DNA of 64,000 nt from Vibrio rumoiensis (GTDB lineage Bacteria; Pseudomonadota; Gammaproteobacteria; Enterobacterales; Vibrionaceae). Below the pieces are notes generated by a model. That model saw nothing but the letters and a program-made list of their open reading frames with translations, was not told where the DNA came from and ran no database searches. Location of the stretch: assembly GCF_002218045.2 (NCBI RefSeq), contig NZ_AP018685.1, forward strand, positions 1,116,001 to 1,180,000, written 5' to 3'. This document shows, one piece after another, positions 35,221 to 43,814 of the stretch (positions are counted from its first letter, which is position 1; every line of letters starts with the position of its first letter). The translations under genes were made by a program, and so were the position numbers.

Positions 35221-36117
35221 TTAGCGAGAGCGAATCAGCGCCATGCGTAACTTTTGATGAAATGAATAAATACACAAGCCTATAATGACAACCGCACATC
35301 CCACCGCTTGGTTAATATTTAAAGTTTCATCTAAGAATACCCAACCTGAAAGTAGACCGACTACTGGAACTAATAGGGCAAAGGGAACTACATTAGCGGT
35401 TCCGTGTTTTGAAATGAGCATTCCCCATACCGTATAACCAAATAAAGACGCCGCTAAAATTAAATAAGCCAGAGATAAGATCGCAACCCAGGTAGGGTGA
35501 GAAACCGCATAAATAATTTGTTGGTGGTCTTCTAATAAATAGCTGATTGAGAAAAATGGAATAATCGGAACGAGGGCTCCCCAGACGACCAGTTGCATCA
35601 TACTTGTGCCTTCATAGCGGGTTGAGATGGTGCGATTGCATAAGTTACCCACGCCCCAAGAACAGGCTGCTGCAAAGGTAAATAAATAACCCAGAATGGA
35701 AATGTCGGTGTCTAAAACGCCATATAATAATAAGCCAATTCCAGTGAGTGCAAGCAATCCGCCAAAACCTTGTAATAGCGTCAGTTTGTCTTGATAAATA
35801 ATGACGCCAAGCAAGGCCGTGACAAATACTTGAGACTGTAATACCAATGAGGCTTGTCCTGATGGCATCCCTATATATAACGCATAGAAGAGACAAGCAA
35901 ACTGACCAAAGCTAATGGTAAGGCCGTAAGCGACTAACCAACGATAGGGTATCGCTGGTTTAGGTAGAAAAAAGACCAAAGGAAAGGCTACAAAAACAAA
36001 ACGCAAACCCGCCATAAAAAAAGGTGGAATTTCTTTCACACCGACACTGATGATGACAAAGTTAATCCCCCAGACAAGCACGACTAACAAGATGAGACAT
36101 ACGCTACGAAGGTTCAT
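35221..36117 (-). CDS. eamA: DMT-family exporter, EamA (O-acetylserine/cysteine) type
   Basis: An inner-membrane protein of 298 residues with ten predicted helices forming two EamA repeats (WGINFVIISVGVKEIPPFFMAGLRF and the matching second half). Sequence around PYRWLVAYGLTISFGQFACLFYALYIGMPSGQASLVLQSQ closely resembles EamA (YdeD), which exports O-acetylserine and cysteine. The ATG at 36117 is favoured over 36123 because AAGG would overlap the earlier codon. It lies 34 bp downstream of the patatin gene on the same strand. Confidence 0.87.
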   Translation of the reverse strand: MNLRSVCLILLVVLVWGINFVIISVGVKEIPPFFMAGLRFVFVAFPLVFFLPKPAIPYRWLVAYGLTISFGQFACLFYALYIGMPSGQASLVLQSQVFVTALLGVIIYQDKLTLLQGFGGLLALTGIGLLLYGVLDTDISILGYLFTFAAACSWGVGNLCNRTISTRYEGTSMMQLVVWGALVPIIPFFSISYLLEDHQQIIYAVSHPTWVAILSLAYLILAASLFGYTVWGMLISKHGTANVVPFALLVPVVGLLSGWVFLDETLNINQAVGCAVVIIGLCIYSFHQKLRMALIRSR

Positions 36118-36151
36118 AATCATCCTTGAATAAGTGAAGTAATAAATTGGT

Positions 36152-37003
36152 TTATCTTTTTGGCGTTAACGAGCCGTCAAGGTTGTCCATGGCGTTTTTC
36201 GCCGCTTGTATGCCCATTTGATACCCAATATCGAGCCTGTCTTTATTTTTTGTTAAGCGCCCAACAGGAAAATCATCCGGTGGGGCAATCACATGTATGG
36301 TGCAATCTTTTGGTGGAGATTGAATAAACTCGATGCTTTTATTGTAATTCTCAGCACGTTTTAACGCCGCTTCTGCCAATTGTGGGTTACTGGCTAAAAA
36401 TTTGCGCGTTAGCCAAGGCGCTTTGGATGGTTTTTTTTGATAACCGAGTGGGCGAGATAAAATGACCGTAATGTCTTTTGCCCCCATCTTATAGGCTTGT
36501 TCTACCGGGATTGAATCAGCGACACCACCGTCCGTCATCGGTATGCCATCAATCACTGGATAATCACGATAAGCAAGTGGTACAGAGCAAGACGCTTTTA
36601 GTAATTCGATAATATTATCTGGGGTTGATTGAATGTAATGTGCCTGACCGGAATGAATGTCGGTTGTGACCACATATAGTGGAATAGGCTGGCTATGTAG
36701 ATCATTGATATTAATTGGAATTTCATCAATGGTGATATCCCACAACCAATCAAGATCAAGCCAGTGCCCACCACGGATAAAACGCTTAAAACTGATGAAT
36801 TCAGGTCGACAAGAATAATCAGTAATGACGGTATAAGTTCGGCGTTTTTGCTGTGATAACCATGAGGCTAAGCTGGTTGAACCGGCAGAAACACCGATAC
36901 AAAACTCAAACGGTTGATAGCTGCTATCAATGAATTGGTCTAAAACTCCTGCGGAGAAAATACCTCGCATCGCGCCGCCTTCTACAACCAGTGCCTTTCT
37001 CAT
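36152..37003 (-). CDS. yjjU: Patatin-like phospholipase, YjjU family
   Basis: A 283-residue patatin-fold hydrolase. The oxyanion-hole glycine-rich motif is GGAMRG, the nucleophile elbow GVSAGS has Ser39, and the catalytic Asp is in DGGVADSIPVEQA. Similar to E. coli YjjU in length and in the RRTYTVITDYSCRPEFISFKRFIRGG segment. It should hydrolyse acyl-ester lipids; the natural substrate is not established. It precedes eamA on the same strand. Confidence 0.9.
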   Translation of the reverse strand: MRKALVVEGGAMRGIFSAGVLDQFIDSSYQPFEFCIGVSAGSTSLASWLSQQKRRTYTVITDYSCRPEFISFKRFIRGGHWLDLDWLWDITIDEIPININDLHSQPIPLYVVTTDIHSGQAHYIQSTPDNIIELLKASCSVPLAYRDYPVIDGIPMTDGGVADSIPVEQAYKMGAKDITVILSRPLGYQKKPSKAPWLTRKFLASNPQLAEAALKRAENYNKSIEFIQSPPKDCTIHVIAPPDDFPVGRLTKNKDRLDIGYQMGIQAAKNAMDNLDGSLTPKR

Positions 37004-37381
37004 AAAACGATCCTTAAAAACTTAATCTATATCAATGTAACTAAATATTTCCCGAAGATAAACCATATAAAAAATGTGCTTACATAAGAGGGGGATAAGA
37101 GGTGACGTTGAGTGTTGGTAGGGCAGAATGTTTCCTGATACCAATGGCAACATCGATAACTTGATTGTGCGGCAGATGAGAACATGTACAAAGCGAAGCA
37201 AGTAGTCATCAATTGGCTACGCATCAATTAAGAGTCTAAGAGTCGAAGTACAAATAAAGCAGTCGCTTAGTCGTGAATGTGATTGCTTGAGTTTGGCTTA
37301 TTTGGGTCTTAAAAAGGCTCTACTGATCCTAGTAGAGCTTTTTTTGATCTTGTGCCGGAGCTTGCCATTTTAGTGAGAAAC
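37004..37381. other. Intergenic region between yjjU and the MFS gene
   Basis: About 380 bp that contains the MFS terminator (37311-37346) and presumably the yjjU promoter. No gene or repeat was recognised. Confidence 0.5.
37311..37346 (-). terminator. Terminator after the MFS sugar-efflux gene
   Basis: AAGGCTCTACT and AGTAGAGCTTTTTTT form a stem around GATCCT, with T-runs on both strands. Orientation of the flanking genes indicates use on the minus strand. Confidence 0.82.
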
Positions 37382-38566
37382 TTATTTATCACGTACCGTT
37401 AATATGGTGATGAATGATAAGATACTTAACACTAAAGATGCCCAGAATACCATTTGAAAGCTGTAAATATCGGCAATGATACCGGCAAAAACACCGCCTA
37501 AAACGCCTCCCGTTTTGATTGCATTGGAATAGAGCGTCGTTATTTGTCCCATTTTTTTCGGTTTTAAATCCTGGAAGTATGAAATGCCGAGAGCGGCAGT
37601 TACACCAATAAAAATGCCATTGAGAAACTGCAATAACACAAAGCCGATGTAGCTCGTATTTACTATGATCCCGATATAAAACAGGCTACCTGCAAGCACG
37701 GCTGCGGAAATAATGTTCTTCTTACCAAAACGCAACGCATAACGACCCGCTAATAGCATGATTGGGATCTCAATAAAGGCGGCGGTTCCCATCATAATAC
37801 CTGCCGCCGATGAATCTAAATTCATTTCATGGGTGATGTATAACGGCATGCTAATGATGTACATGTTGTTGGAGCAGTACATAAATACGAATGACAAAGC
37901 GAGCAGCAAAATGTTCTTATCACGCCAGATCGAGTCACTAGGATCAAATTGGTTCTGTTTCGGTGTTGGTTCAATTTGTGGTAACGCAAAATGAGCGACT
38001 AAACATAAAATGATAAACATGCTTGCCGCGAGTAAGAATAATTGAGTAAAACCGATGCCAGTGGCGATGAAAAAGGCAATCGGGGGGCCTATGACCCAAC
38101 CGAGAGAGATTTGCGCTCTGAGCAGAGAACTAAAGGTTTCAGAAGTATGGGTTTTCCGGTCTAAAATTTCTCTGGCAAGTGCAAATACTTGTGGGATTGA
38201 AGCGGATGTCGTGCTGACAAAAATGGCCGATGTCGCCAATAAAATCCAATAATTACGGTTAAATGCAAAAACGATAAATCCTATCGCGCCCATCATATTG
38301 CAGATCAGAATAAGCTTTTTTCGATCCACCCCTTGATCTGACCACCAACCAATCACCTGACTGACCAATACCCCTGAAATTGTCATGACCATGAAAAATA
38401 CTCCGATGAGGAAAGGCCGAGCGCCAACTTCTTCGGAGATAAACAAACTCATGGTAGGCATAGTGAATGCCCCTGCAATACCGACAAAAAAGCAGGTAAA
38501 GAGCAAAGACACCGAAGTTTGATCTGGTTGATTCCCCGGAAAAAGGGAATAGAGCATTTTTTTCAT
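37382..38566 (-). CDS. MFS sugar-efflux transporter (SetA/SetB-like)
   Basis: A 394-residue major-facilitator protein with 12 predicted helices. It has the A-motif GWWSDQGVDRKKLI and RAQISLGWVIGPPIAFF in helix 5, typical of the Set family that exports lactose, glucose or their analogues. ALAREILDRKTHTSETFSSLLRAQ also matches that family. No sugar genes are next to it. The start may be ATG 38566 or 38557; no strong ribosome-binding site separates them. Confidence 0.85.
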   Translation of the reverse strand: MKKMLYSLFPGNQPDQTSVSLLFTCFFVGIAGAFTMPTMSLFISEEVGARPFLIGVFFMVMTISGVLVSQVIGWWSDQGVDRKKLILICNMMGAIGFIVFAFNRNYWILLATSAIFVSTTSASIPQVFALAREILDRKTHTSETFSSLLRAQISLGWVIGPPIAFFIATGIGFTQLFLLAASMFIILCLVAHFALPQIEPTPKQNQFDPSDSIWRDKNILLLALSFVFMYCSNNMYIISMPLYITHEMNLDSSAAGIMMGTAAFIEIPIMLLAGRYALRFGKKNIISAAVLAGSLFYIGIIVNTSYIGFVLLQFLNGIFIGVTAALGISYFQDLKPKKMGQITTLYSNAIKTGGVLGGVFAGIIADIYSFQMVFWASLVLSILSFITILTVRDK

Positions 38567-38891
38567 AAGGTTCTAAAAGGGAGGCATGGGTAATTAGATA
38601 AGTGCATGATAGCAAAGCGATGATTGAATAATAACCACTAGTTGCAATATTGTTGGAAATTAATGTTATCCCCGTCGTACTTGAAGCTGCGGCTTTGTTC
38701 ATCGCCTTCATTCACTCCAATCGAATAGGCGTCTATGCTCATGGGACTTCAATCACTTATCGCTTCACTGCAACTCCAATTACTTTCGATATATTCGGTA
38801 TGCATTTGGCAAAGAATATGGGGAGTAGGGCTAGAATTTATCAATGGAAGACGCATAATGGAGTTAAGTTTGATTAAGGAGCAAAAAATTT
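38567..38891. other. Intergenic region holding an ERIC-like repeat
   Basis: About 325 bp between divergent genes. Most of it is the ERIC-like repeat listed separately; the short open frames here are part of that repeat and not judged to be genes. Confidence 0.6.
38667..38795. repeat. ERIC/IRU-like intergenic palindromic repeat
   Basis: CCGTCGTACTTGAAGCTGCGGCTTTGTT... and ...CACTGCAACTCCAATTACTTTCGATAT form imperfectly inverted ends (TGAAGCTGC against GCAACTCCA). The centre carries TTCACTCCAATC...GTCTATGCTCATGGGACTTC. This layout and wording match the ERIC-type elements (about 125-130 bp) common in Vibrio and enterobacterial intergenic regions. Confidence 0.75.
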
Positions 38892-40436
38892 ATGGATGAA
38901 AATAATACACCGCTGTTAAATTTACGAACGCTTACTCCTGATGATTACGAAGAATTGGCGGCCTTAATGGATCTGGTCTTTCCTGATGTGGGTGGGGCTT
39001 GGCCGGAGTCAACGATTATGGATTTGGTTACCCAATTTCCCGATGGGCAAATCTGTATTGAAGACAGTGGAAAAATGATTGGTGCGGCGTTGACGATGAA
39101 AGTGGATTATAGCCGCTTTAGCTTGCCGCATAAGAACAGCGATTTGGTTAATGCCAACGATGTTGTTCAGCATAACCCTAAGGGTGACGCAATATACGGT
39201 TTAGATGTCTTTGTGCACCCTGATTACCGAGGCTTACGTTTAGGTCGTCGCTTATATGAAGCGCGTAAAGAGATGTGTCGCGCCAATAACCTAAAAGCAA
39301 TTTTGACTGGCGGCCGAATTCCGGGCTTTAAGAAATATTCTGATCAAATGAGAGTCAGTGAATATATCGAAAAGGTCAAACGCCAAGAAATCCACGATCC
39401 TATCTTGTCATTTCAGCTTTCCAATGATTTTGATATTAAGCGCTTGATGCGTGGCTACTTACCTGAAGATGAGAAATCACAAGGTTATGGCACTTTACTT
39501 GAGTGGGATAATATTTTTTATGAAGAAGAGGTTGACTCTATTCATGCAACCGAAAAAAGTATTGTTCGAATTGGGGTAGTGCAATGGCAAATGCGACATG
39601 TCATGTCACTCGATGACTTAGTCAATCAAGCTGAATTCTTTATTACTTCTCTCGCAAATTACCAATCTGATTTTGCTTTATTCCCTGAGTTTTTCAGTGC
39701 GCCTTTGATGGGGCTCGCGCCGGATTTACGTTCTGTTGAAGCGATGCGTTATCTCAGTGAATATTCGGATGAAATTATTCAGCGTTTCTCACATCTTGCG
39801 GTGACTTATAACATCAATATCATTGCCGGTAGCTTACCGGTACAGCAAGATGGAAAGATGTACAATGTTGCATACATGTTACACCGTGACGGAAGCATTG
39901 AGGAACAATACAAAATTCATATTACCCCTCATGAAGAATGGGATTGGGTGATTGAAGGTGGCGAGAAAGTCAAAGTGATTGAAACGGATGCAGGTAAAGT
40001 CGGTATCTTGATTTGTTATGATGTGGAATTCCCAGAGTTGGGTCGGATGTTAGCGGAGCAAGGAGTGCAAATTTTGTTTGTACCATTCTGGACTGATACC
40101 AAAAATGGCTATTTACGCGTTCGTATTTGCGCTCAAGCTCGCGCGATTGAAAATGAATGTTATGTGGCGATTAGCGGCAGCGTCGGGAATTTACCTCGTG
40201 TTGATAATGTGGATATTCAATATGCACAATCGGCCGTATTCTCGCCGTCGGATGTTTACTTCCCTCATGATGCCATCATTGCGGAAGCGGATCCTAATAC
40301 TGAAATGATGATTTACGCCGATGTGGATTTATCAAAATTAAAGTTGCTGCATAGCGAAGGCTCTGTGACCAACTTGAAACACCGTCGTCCTGAGCTTTAT
40401 CAATTCTCTCCGGTAAATGAGACCCGAAAAAAGTAA
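38892..40436 (+). CDS. GNAT acetyltransferase fused to a carbon-nitrogen hydrolase
   Basis: A 514-residue two-domain protein. Residues about 1-200 form a GNAT domain (GLDVFVHPDYRGLRLGRRLYEARKEMCRAN). Residues about 225-505 form a nitrilase-superfamily domain. Its Glu-Lys-Cys triad is visible in FPEFFSAPLMG, EEQYKIHITPHEEW and GILICYDVEFPE. The nitrilase half cleaves or forms amide bonds; the GNAT half probably acylates an amine, so the two may act on one metabolite. The substrate is unknown. GGAG precedes the ATG by about 11 bases. Confidence 0.9.
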   Translation: MDENNTPLLNLRTLTPDDYEELAALMDLVFPDVGGAWPESTIMDLVTQFPDGQICIEDSGKMIGAALTMKVDYSRFSLPHKNSDLVNANDVVQHNPKGDAIYGLDVFVHPDYRGLRLGRRLYEARKEMCRANNLKAILTGGRIPGFKKYSDQMRVSEYIEKVKRQEIHDPILSFQLSNDFDIKRLMRGYLPEDEKSQGYGTLLEWDNIFYEEEVDSIHATEKSIVRIGVVQWQMRHVMSLDDLVNQAEFFITSLANYQSDFALFPEFFSAPLMGLAPDLRSVEAMRYLSEYSDEIIQRFSHLAVTYNINIIAGSLPVQQDGKMYNVAYMLHRDGSIEEQYKIHITPHEEWDWVIEGGEKVKVIETDAGKVGILICYDVEFPELGRMLAEQGVQILFVPFWTDTKNGYLRVRICAQARAIENECYVAISGSVGNLPRVDNVDIQYAQSAVFSPSDVYFPHDAIIAEADPNTEMMIYADVDLSKLKLLHSEGSVTNLKHRRPELYQFSPVNETRKK

Positions 40437-40447
40437 ATAAGTAGAGT

Positions 40448-40490
40448 CTATGCCGATGGAATCCGAGAGACGGATCACCCATTGGCATAG
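40448..40490 (+). other. Long hairpin after the GNAT-nitrilase gene
   Basis: CTATGCCGATGG pairs with CCATTGGCATAG (one G-T), with an inner ATCCG/CGGAT stem around AGAGA. It begins 12 bp after the stop codon. No T-run follows, so it may stabilise the mRNA end or terminate with Rho. Confidence 0.6.
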
Positions 40491-40598
40491 TCTATTAATA
40501 AAATTGGCAAATTCCATTTAGTAAAATCAAGAAATTAGGCGACACTTAGATGTAAGCGGATAAGTAATTATAACGATAACAATCTCAAGGGGTACTTT

Positions 40599-41015
40599 AT
40601 GCCATCATTAAAAGTTCGAGATTACATGCGCCCTAGAGCGGTAACATTCACGGTTGATATGACGTTATCTACGGCACTGGATAAAGTATTGAACGCCATC
40701 AATATTGGTGGGCCTGTTGTAAATGAAAAAAACGAAGTAGTAGGGTTCCTTTCTGAACAAGACCTACTTAACCGGCTGATTCAAGTCAGCTACCATTGTC
40801 AAGATACACACTCTGTTGGTGATTGCATGCGAGTGGATGCCTTGACCATTAGTCCTGAAATGTCAGTGATCGAGCTTGCCAATATGATGCAAGAAGGGAA
40901 GCCGAAAGTGTATCCAGTGGTCGAAAATAAAAAGCTCGTTGGTATAATTTCTCGTCGAGAGGTCTTAAAAGCAGTCAGTGATAACCTGGATAATTGTTTT
41001 AAACATCCATTGTGA
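40599..41015 (+). CDS. CBS-domain protein
   Basis: A 138-residue protein made almost entirely of two CBS motifs: VRDYMRPRAVTFTVDMTLSTALDKVLN..GGPVVNEKNEVVGFLSEQDLLNRL and VGDCMRVDALTISPEMSVIELANMMQ..VYPVVENKKLVGIISRREVLKAV. Such a pair forms a Bateman module that usually binds adenine nucleotides. No catalytic domain is attached, so it is probably a sensor or regulator; the partner is unknown. AAGGGG precedes the ATG, and a terminator follows. Confidence 0.92.
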   Translation: MPSLKVRDYMRPRAVTFTVDMTLSTALDKVLNAINIGGPVVNEKNEVVGFLSEQDLLNRLIQVSYHCQDTHSVGDCMRVDALTISPEMSVIELANMMQEGKPKVYPVVENKKLVGIISRREVLKAVSDNLDNCFKHPL

Positions 41016-41042
41016 TTTTAGGCAATGAGCCCATAATCTGAT

Positions 41043-41071
41043 AAGGTCGCATGGTGATGCGGCCTTTTTTA
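41043..41071 (+). terminator. Terminator after the CBS-domain gene
   Basis: AAGGTCGCAT, loop GGTG and ATGCGGCCTT (10 bp with one G-T) followed by TTTTTT. Confidence 0.9.
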
Positions 41072-41282
41072 TATGGTGTCATTGCCTGTTGAATTTCTAT
41101 TTTATGTGACGCAAACCGTTTTCCTGACTTTTATATTCATTTTGTTTCAATGGTATTGTGATTATTGTCACTTAATGGTTTGGTGTTCTCAATTAAAGTG
41201 TCGCCAATGGTTTCACATAAAAGATTTAGCAAATTTATCTTTCTATCTAAACAGTTTTCGATTTAAAAGTAAGGAGCACATT

Positions 41283-42055
41283 ATGGCACCAACAGATTCT
41301 CAAAATGTTTTTCATCTAGGCGTTAATAAACAAGACCTTAATGGCGCGACGTTAGCGATTATTCCTGGCGATCCTGCGCGAGTTGAAAAAATTGCTAAGT
41401 TGATGGATGAGCCAGAATTTTTGGCCAGTCAACGAGAGTATACTGTGTTCCGAGCGAAACTAGATGGTAAGTCGGTTGTGATTTGTTCTACTGGTATTGG
41501 TGGTCCATCAACATCGATTGCCGTTGAAGAATTAGCACAATTGGGTGTTCGTACTTTCTTACGTGTAGGGACAACTGGCGCTATTCAACCACACTTAAAT
41601 ATTGGCGATATGATTGTAACGACAGGTTCTGTTCGGTTAGATGGTGCTAGTTTGCACTTTGCACCAATGGAATTCCCCGCGGTAGCCGACTTTGATGTCG
41701 CAACGGCGATGAAGCAAGCGGCGACAGAATCAGGTTGTACTGTGCATACTGGTGTAACGGCTTCAAGCGATACTTTCTACCCAGGACAGGAGCGCTACGA
41801 TACTTTCTCAGGTCGCGTCGTTTCACGTTTCCAAGGCTCAATGAAAGAGTGGCAGGAAATGGGCGTATTAAACTTAATGAGATGGAATCGGCAACCTTAC
41901 TGACCATGTGTGCTAGTTCAGGCTTGAAGGCCGGTTGTATTGCTGGAGTCATCGTGAACCGTAGTCAAAATGAAATCCCGGATCATGAGAAGTTGAAACA
42001 AGCTGAAATTAAGTCGATTGAAGTGGTTGTAGCAGCGGCAAGAAAACTGCTTTAA
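41283..42055 (+). pseudogene. udp: Uridine phosphorylase, interrupted by a frameshift
   Basis: A close homologue of E. coli Udp, which converts uridine and phosphate to uracil and ribose-1-phosphate. The first frame, from the ATG at 41283 (preceded by AAGGAG), runs normally through GDPARVEKI, GIGGPSTSIAVEELA and ASSDTFYPGQERYDTFSGRVV to KEWQEMGVLN. The next expected residues YEMESATLLTMCAS appear in another frame. AACTTAATGAG at 41871-41881 differs from the in-frame form by two extra bases or one missing base. The downstream frame continues to the natural end VVVAAARKLL at 42055. Either an inactivated gene or a sequencing error. Confidence 0.92.
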
Positions 42056-42070
42056 TTTTCGGTAGATAAC

Positions 42071-42105
42071 AGAAAGCCCAGAGCAAATATTTGTCTGGGC
42101 TTTCT
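42071..42105. terminator. Bidirectional terminator between udp and the CARF gene
   Basis: AGAAAGCCCAGA pairs with TCTGGGCTTTCT (12 bp) around an 11-base loop; it lies between convergent genes. Confidence 0.88.
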
Positions 42106-42146
42106 TCTATTATTGGTTATCGTTATTTTGACTTATGGTTTGTAAT

Positions 42147-43310
42147 TTAGAGCTTTTTTTCCTGTCCACCCGCTTCATTAAACCAAGTGGTTAGGTAAGT
42201 CTTCAGATCTTTTAACTCATCAGGGCCAATCAACGCTAGACCTAAATCTTGTGCACGAGAAATGTCGTTGTGGCGCATTGGTCGGAAGCTAACTAGCATG
42301 GCGCGAGCTTGTAAACCGCCTAAAAGGTCACGTAAAGATTCCAGTTTATAAAGCGTATCATCCCCATCATCACGCATGCCTTTGGTTTTACATTCGATGA
42401 TATGAAGTTTGTTGTTCACCACGGTGGCAACATCCAATTCATTCCGTACTTCTCGGCCACCGCTGTCGCGGTAAACCTGCACATTTAATGAATGGTCTTG
42501 AATCGTGGGTAGTTCATCTTGAATTTCACGAACCGTGTTATGCACAAGGTTTTCTAGCCATTCACCATTAGAAAATCGTCGAGCGTCTTCATTAAAAAAT
42601 TCTAATACCCCATTTTTATAAGTGGCTAATTGAATATCAACCAAGTCGGAAATAAGGAGGTCTAACTCCTTATAACCTTGCTGTTTCTCGGTGAGTGCAA
42701 CATCGAGTTTTTGTTCTTTACGGCAGGTTGTTGCAAGGTAGTTTAACGTAGCAAGGCCAGGGCCAAGCTCTAATGCATTACTTGCCCAGCGTTTGCCCAA
42801 TTCGTGCAACTTAGCATCTAAAGGGGCTGGGATTTCATTGGTTGGAAACTCACTACGAGCCCCAAAAATAGTTAAGTAATCGCTGATTTTTATATGGTCT
42901 TGTACTTGTTGCCCAGGAAGATCGTTTGGATAAAGCCAACACAAACTATCGCTTGAAGGTTCAACAACAAAAATAGGCCAGTTGTAACTACGAATAACTT
43001 CGTAAACGGATAACAATCGGTGCCTTAGCCCACAACTGGCGTTTAGATATATTTGTTCTTTACGAGAGGATAATTGTTCAACTAGCAGCTTAACGGTTTG
43101 CTTGATAGCGGACGTGTTGACCGTACTCGGTATTTCGAAAAATTCAGAGCTGATATTTCGAGATTCAAGGACTTGTTGTAGTCGGTAGTACATATCCAGT
43201 TGAGTATTATCACCAATAAATGCCATGTGAGTACATTCAGAACGGTTATCTAAAAGGGGGGTGATTAAACGAACTGGATCTTGATCTATGATTCCAATAT
43301 GAATCGCCAT
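42147..43310 (-). CDS. Standalone CARF-domain nuclease (DUF1887, VC1899/Card1-like)
   Basis: A 387-residue protein of the DUF1887 family, whose structural prototype is V. cholerae VC1899. The N-terminal ~150 residues form a Rossmann-like CARF domain (MAIHIGIIDQDPVRLITPLLD, the nucleotide-facing LNASCGLRHRLLS). The C-terminal domain is a PD-(D/E)XK nuclease: NGEWLENLV (Glu250, Glu253), NELDVATVV (Asp293) and HIIECKTKG (Glu306, Lys308). In type III CRISPR systems such proteins are activated by cyclic oligoadenylates; no CRISPR or cas gene is in this window. The ATG at 43310 is preferred to 43334: AAGGAA precedes it and the family starts MAIH. Confidence 0.9.
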   Translation of the reverse strand: MAIHIGIIDQDPVRLITPLLDNRSECTHMAFIGDNTQLDMYYRLQQVLESRNISSEFFEIPSTVNTSAIKQTVKLLVEQLSSRKEQIYLNASCGLRHRLLSVYEVIRSYNWPIFVVEPSSDSLCWLYPNDLPGQQVQDHIKISDYLTIFGARSEFPTNEIPAPLDAKLHELGKRWASNALELGPGLATLNYLATTCRKEQKLDVALTEKQQGYKELDLLISDLVDIQLATYKNGVLEFFNEDARRFSNGEWLENLVHNTVREIQDELPTIQDHSLNVQVYRDSGGREVRNELDVATVVNNKLHIIECKTKGMRDDGDDTLYKLESLRDLLGGLQARAMLVSFRPMRHNDISRAQDLGLALIGPDELKDLKTYLTTWFNEAGGQEKKL

Positions 43311-43814
43311 CTTAATTCCTTGGTTAGCGTACATCGCTAATAGTTGTTTCGGATAAAATCAATTACTAACCTTCAGTGTGTATGCATTTGAGACGCGACA
43401 CAGGAAAGGTAAGTAATCGAAGGTTTGGGCCGACAAAATTACATTGAAAATAGATTCAAATGTTTAAAGAAAGAGAACTTCAGTGATGCAGGTCTCATCT
43501 TTAATATGTGGCTCAATTCATATAATAACAAGGGGGCAATTAATGCCATCGCCATATTATTCGTGTGACGGACACTATGCAGGCAATAAACATTATGTAG
43601 CCACTGTATTACTAGACTGTAAAAGAGGGGGTAGGTTCCATATTTAAATTATTTTCATTTGGAATATCAGCACTCTAAATCTATGTTGAGAGAGAGAAAA
43701 TATTGTTATATCACGATGCTTGGCGCATACTGATAGACTTAAGTGACATCAATATCTATCTGTGCTGTTGCTTACGATAAACCCATGTATAACGGTAGCT
43801 AGGAAGACATAAAA
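43311..43814. other. Intergenic region between the CARF gene and hinT
   Basis: About 500 bp between divergent genes. Apart from one possible short gene at 43543-43647 nothing was recognised. Promoters for both neighbours are expected here. Confidence 0.5.
43543..43647 (+). CDS. Possible small protein (34 residues)
   Basis: A short frame, MPSPYYSCDGHYAGNKHY..., preceded by AAGGGGG with seven-base spacing. It contains two cysteines, several tyrosines and a basic tail, with no membrane segment. No family was recognised. The ribosome-binding site is the only positive evidence, so this is tentative. Confidence 0.22.
   Translation: MPSPYYSCDGHYAGNKHYVATVLLDCKRGGRFHI

Noticed and set aside
38650..38877. 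75-codon frame before the GNAT-nitrilase gene
   Set aside because: It lies largely within the ERIC-like repeat and has no protein family features.
41073..41282. Long N-terminal extension of uridine phosphorylase
   Set aside because: The extension is unlike any Udp; AAGGAG and family alignment place the start at 41283.
41871..41903. Programmed frameshifting in udp
   Set aside because: No slippery heptamer or downstream structure is evident, and udp is not known to use frameshifting; mutation or sequence error is simpler.
42147..43310. Part of a type III CRISPR locus
   Set aside because: No cas10, other cas gene or direct-repeat array is present on either side; the neighbours are core genes.
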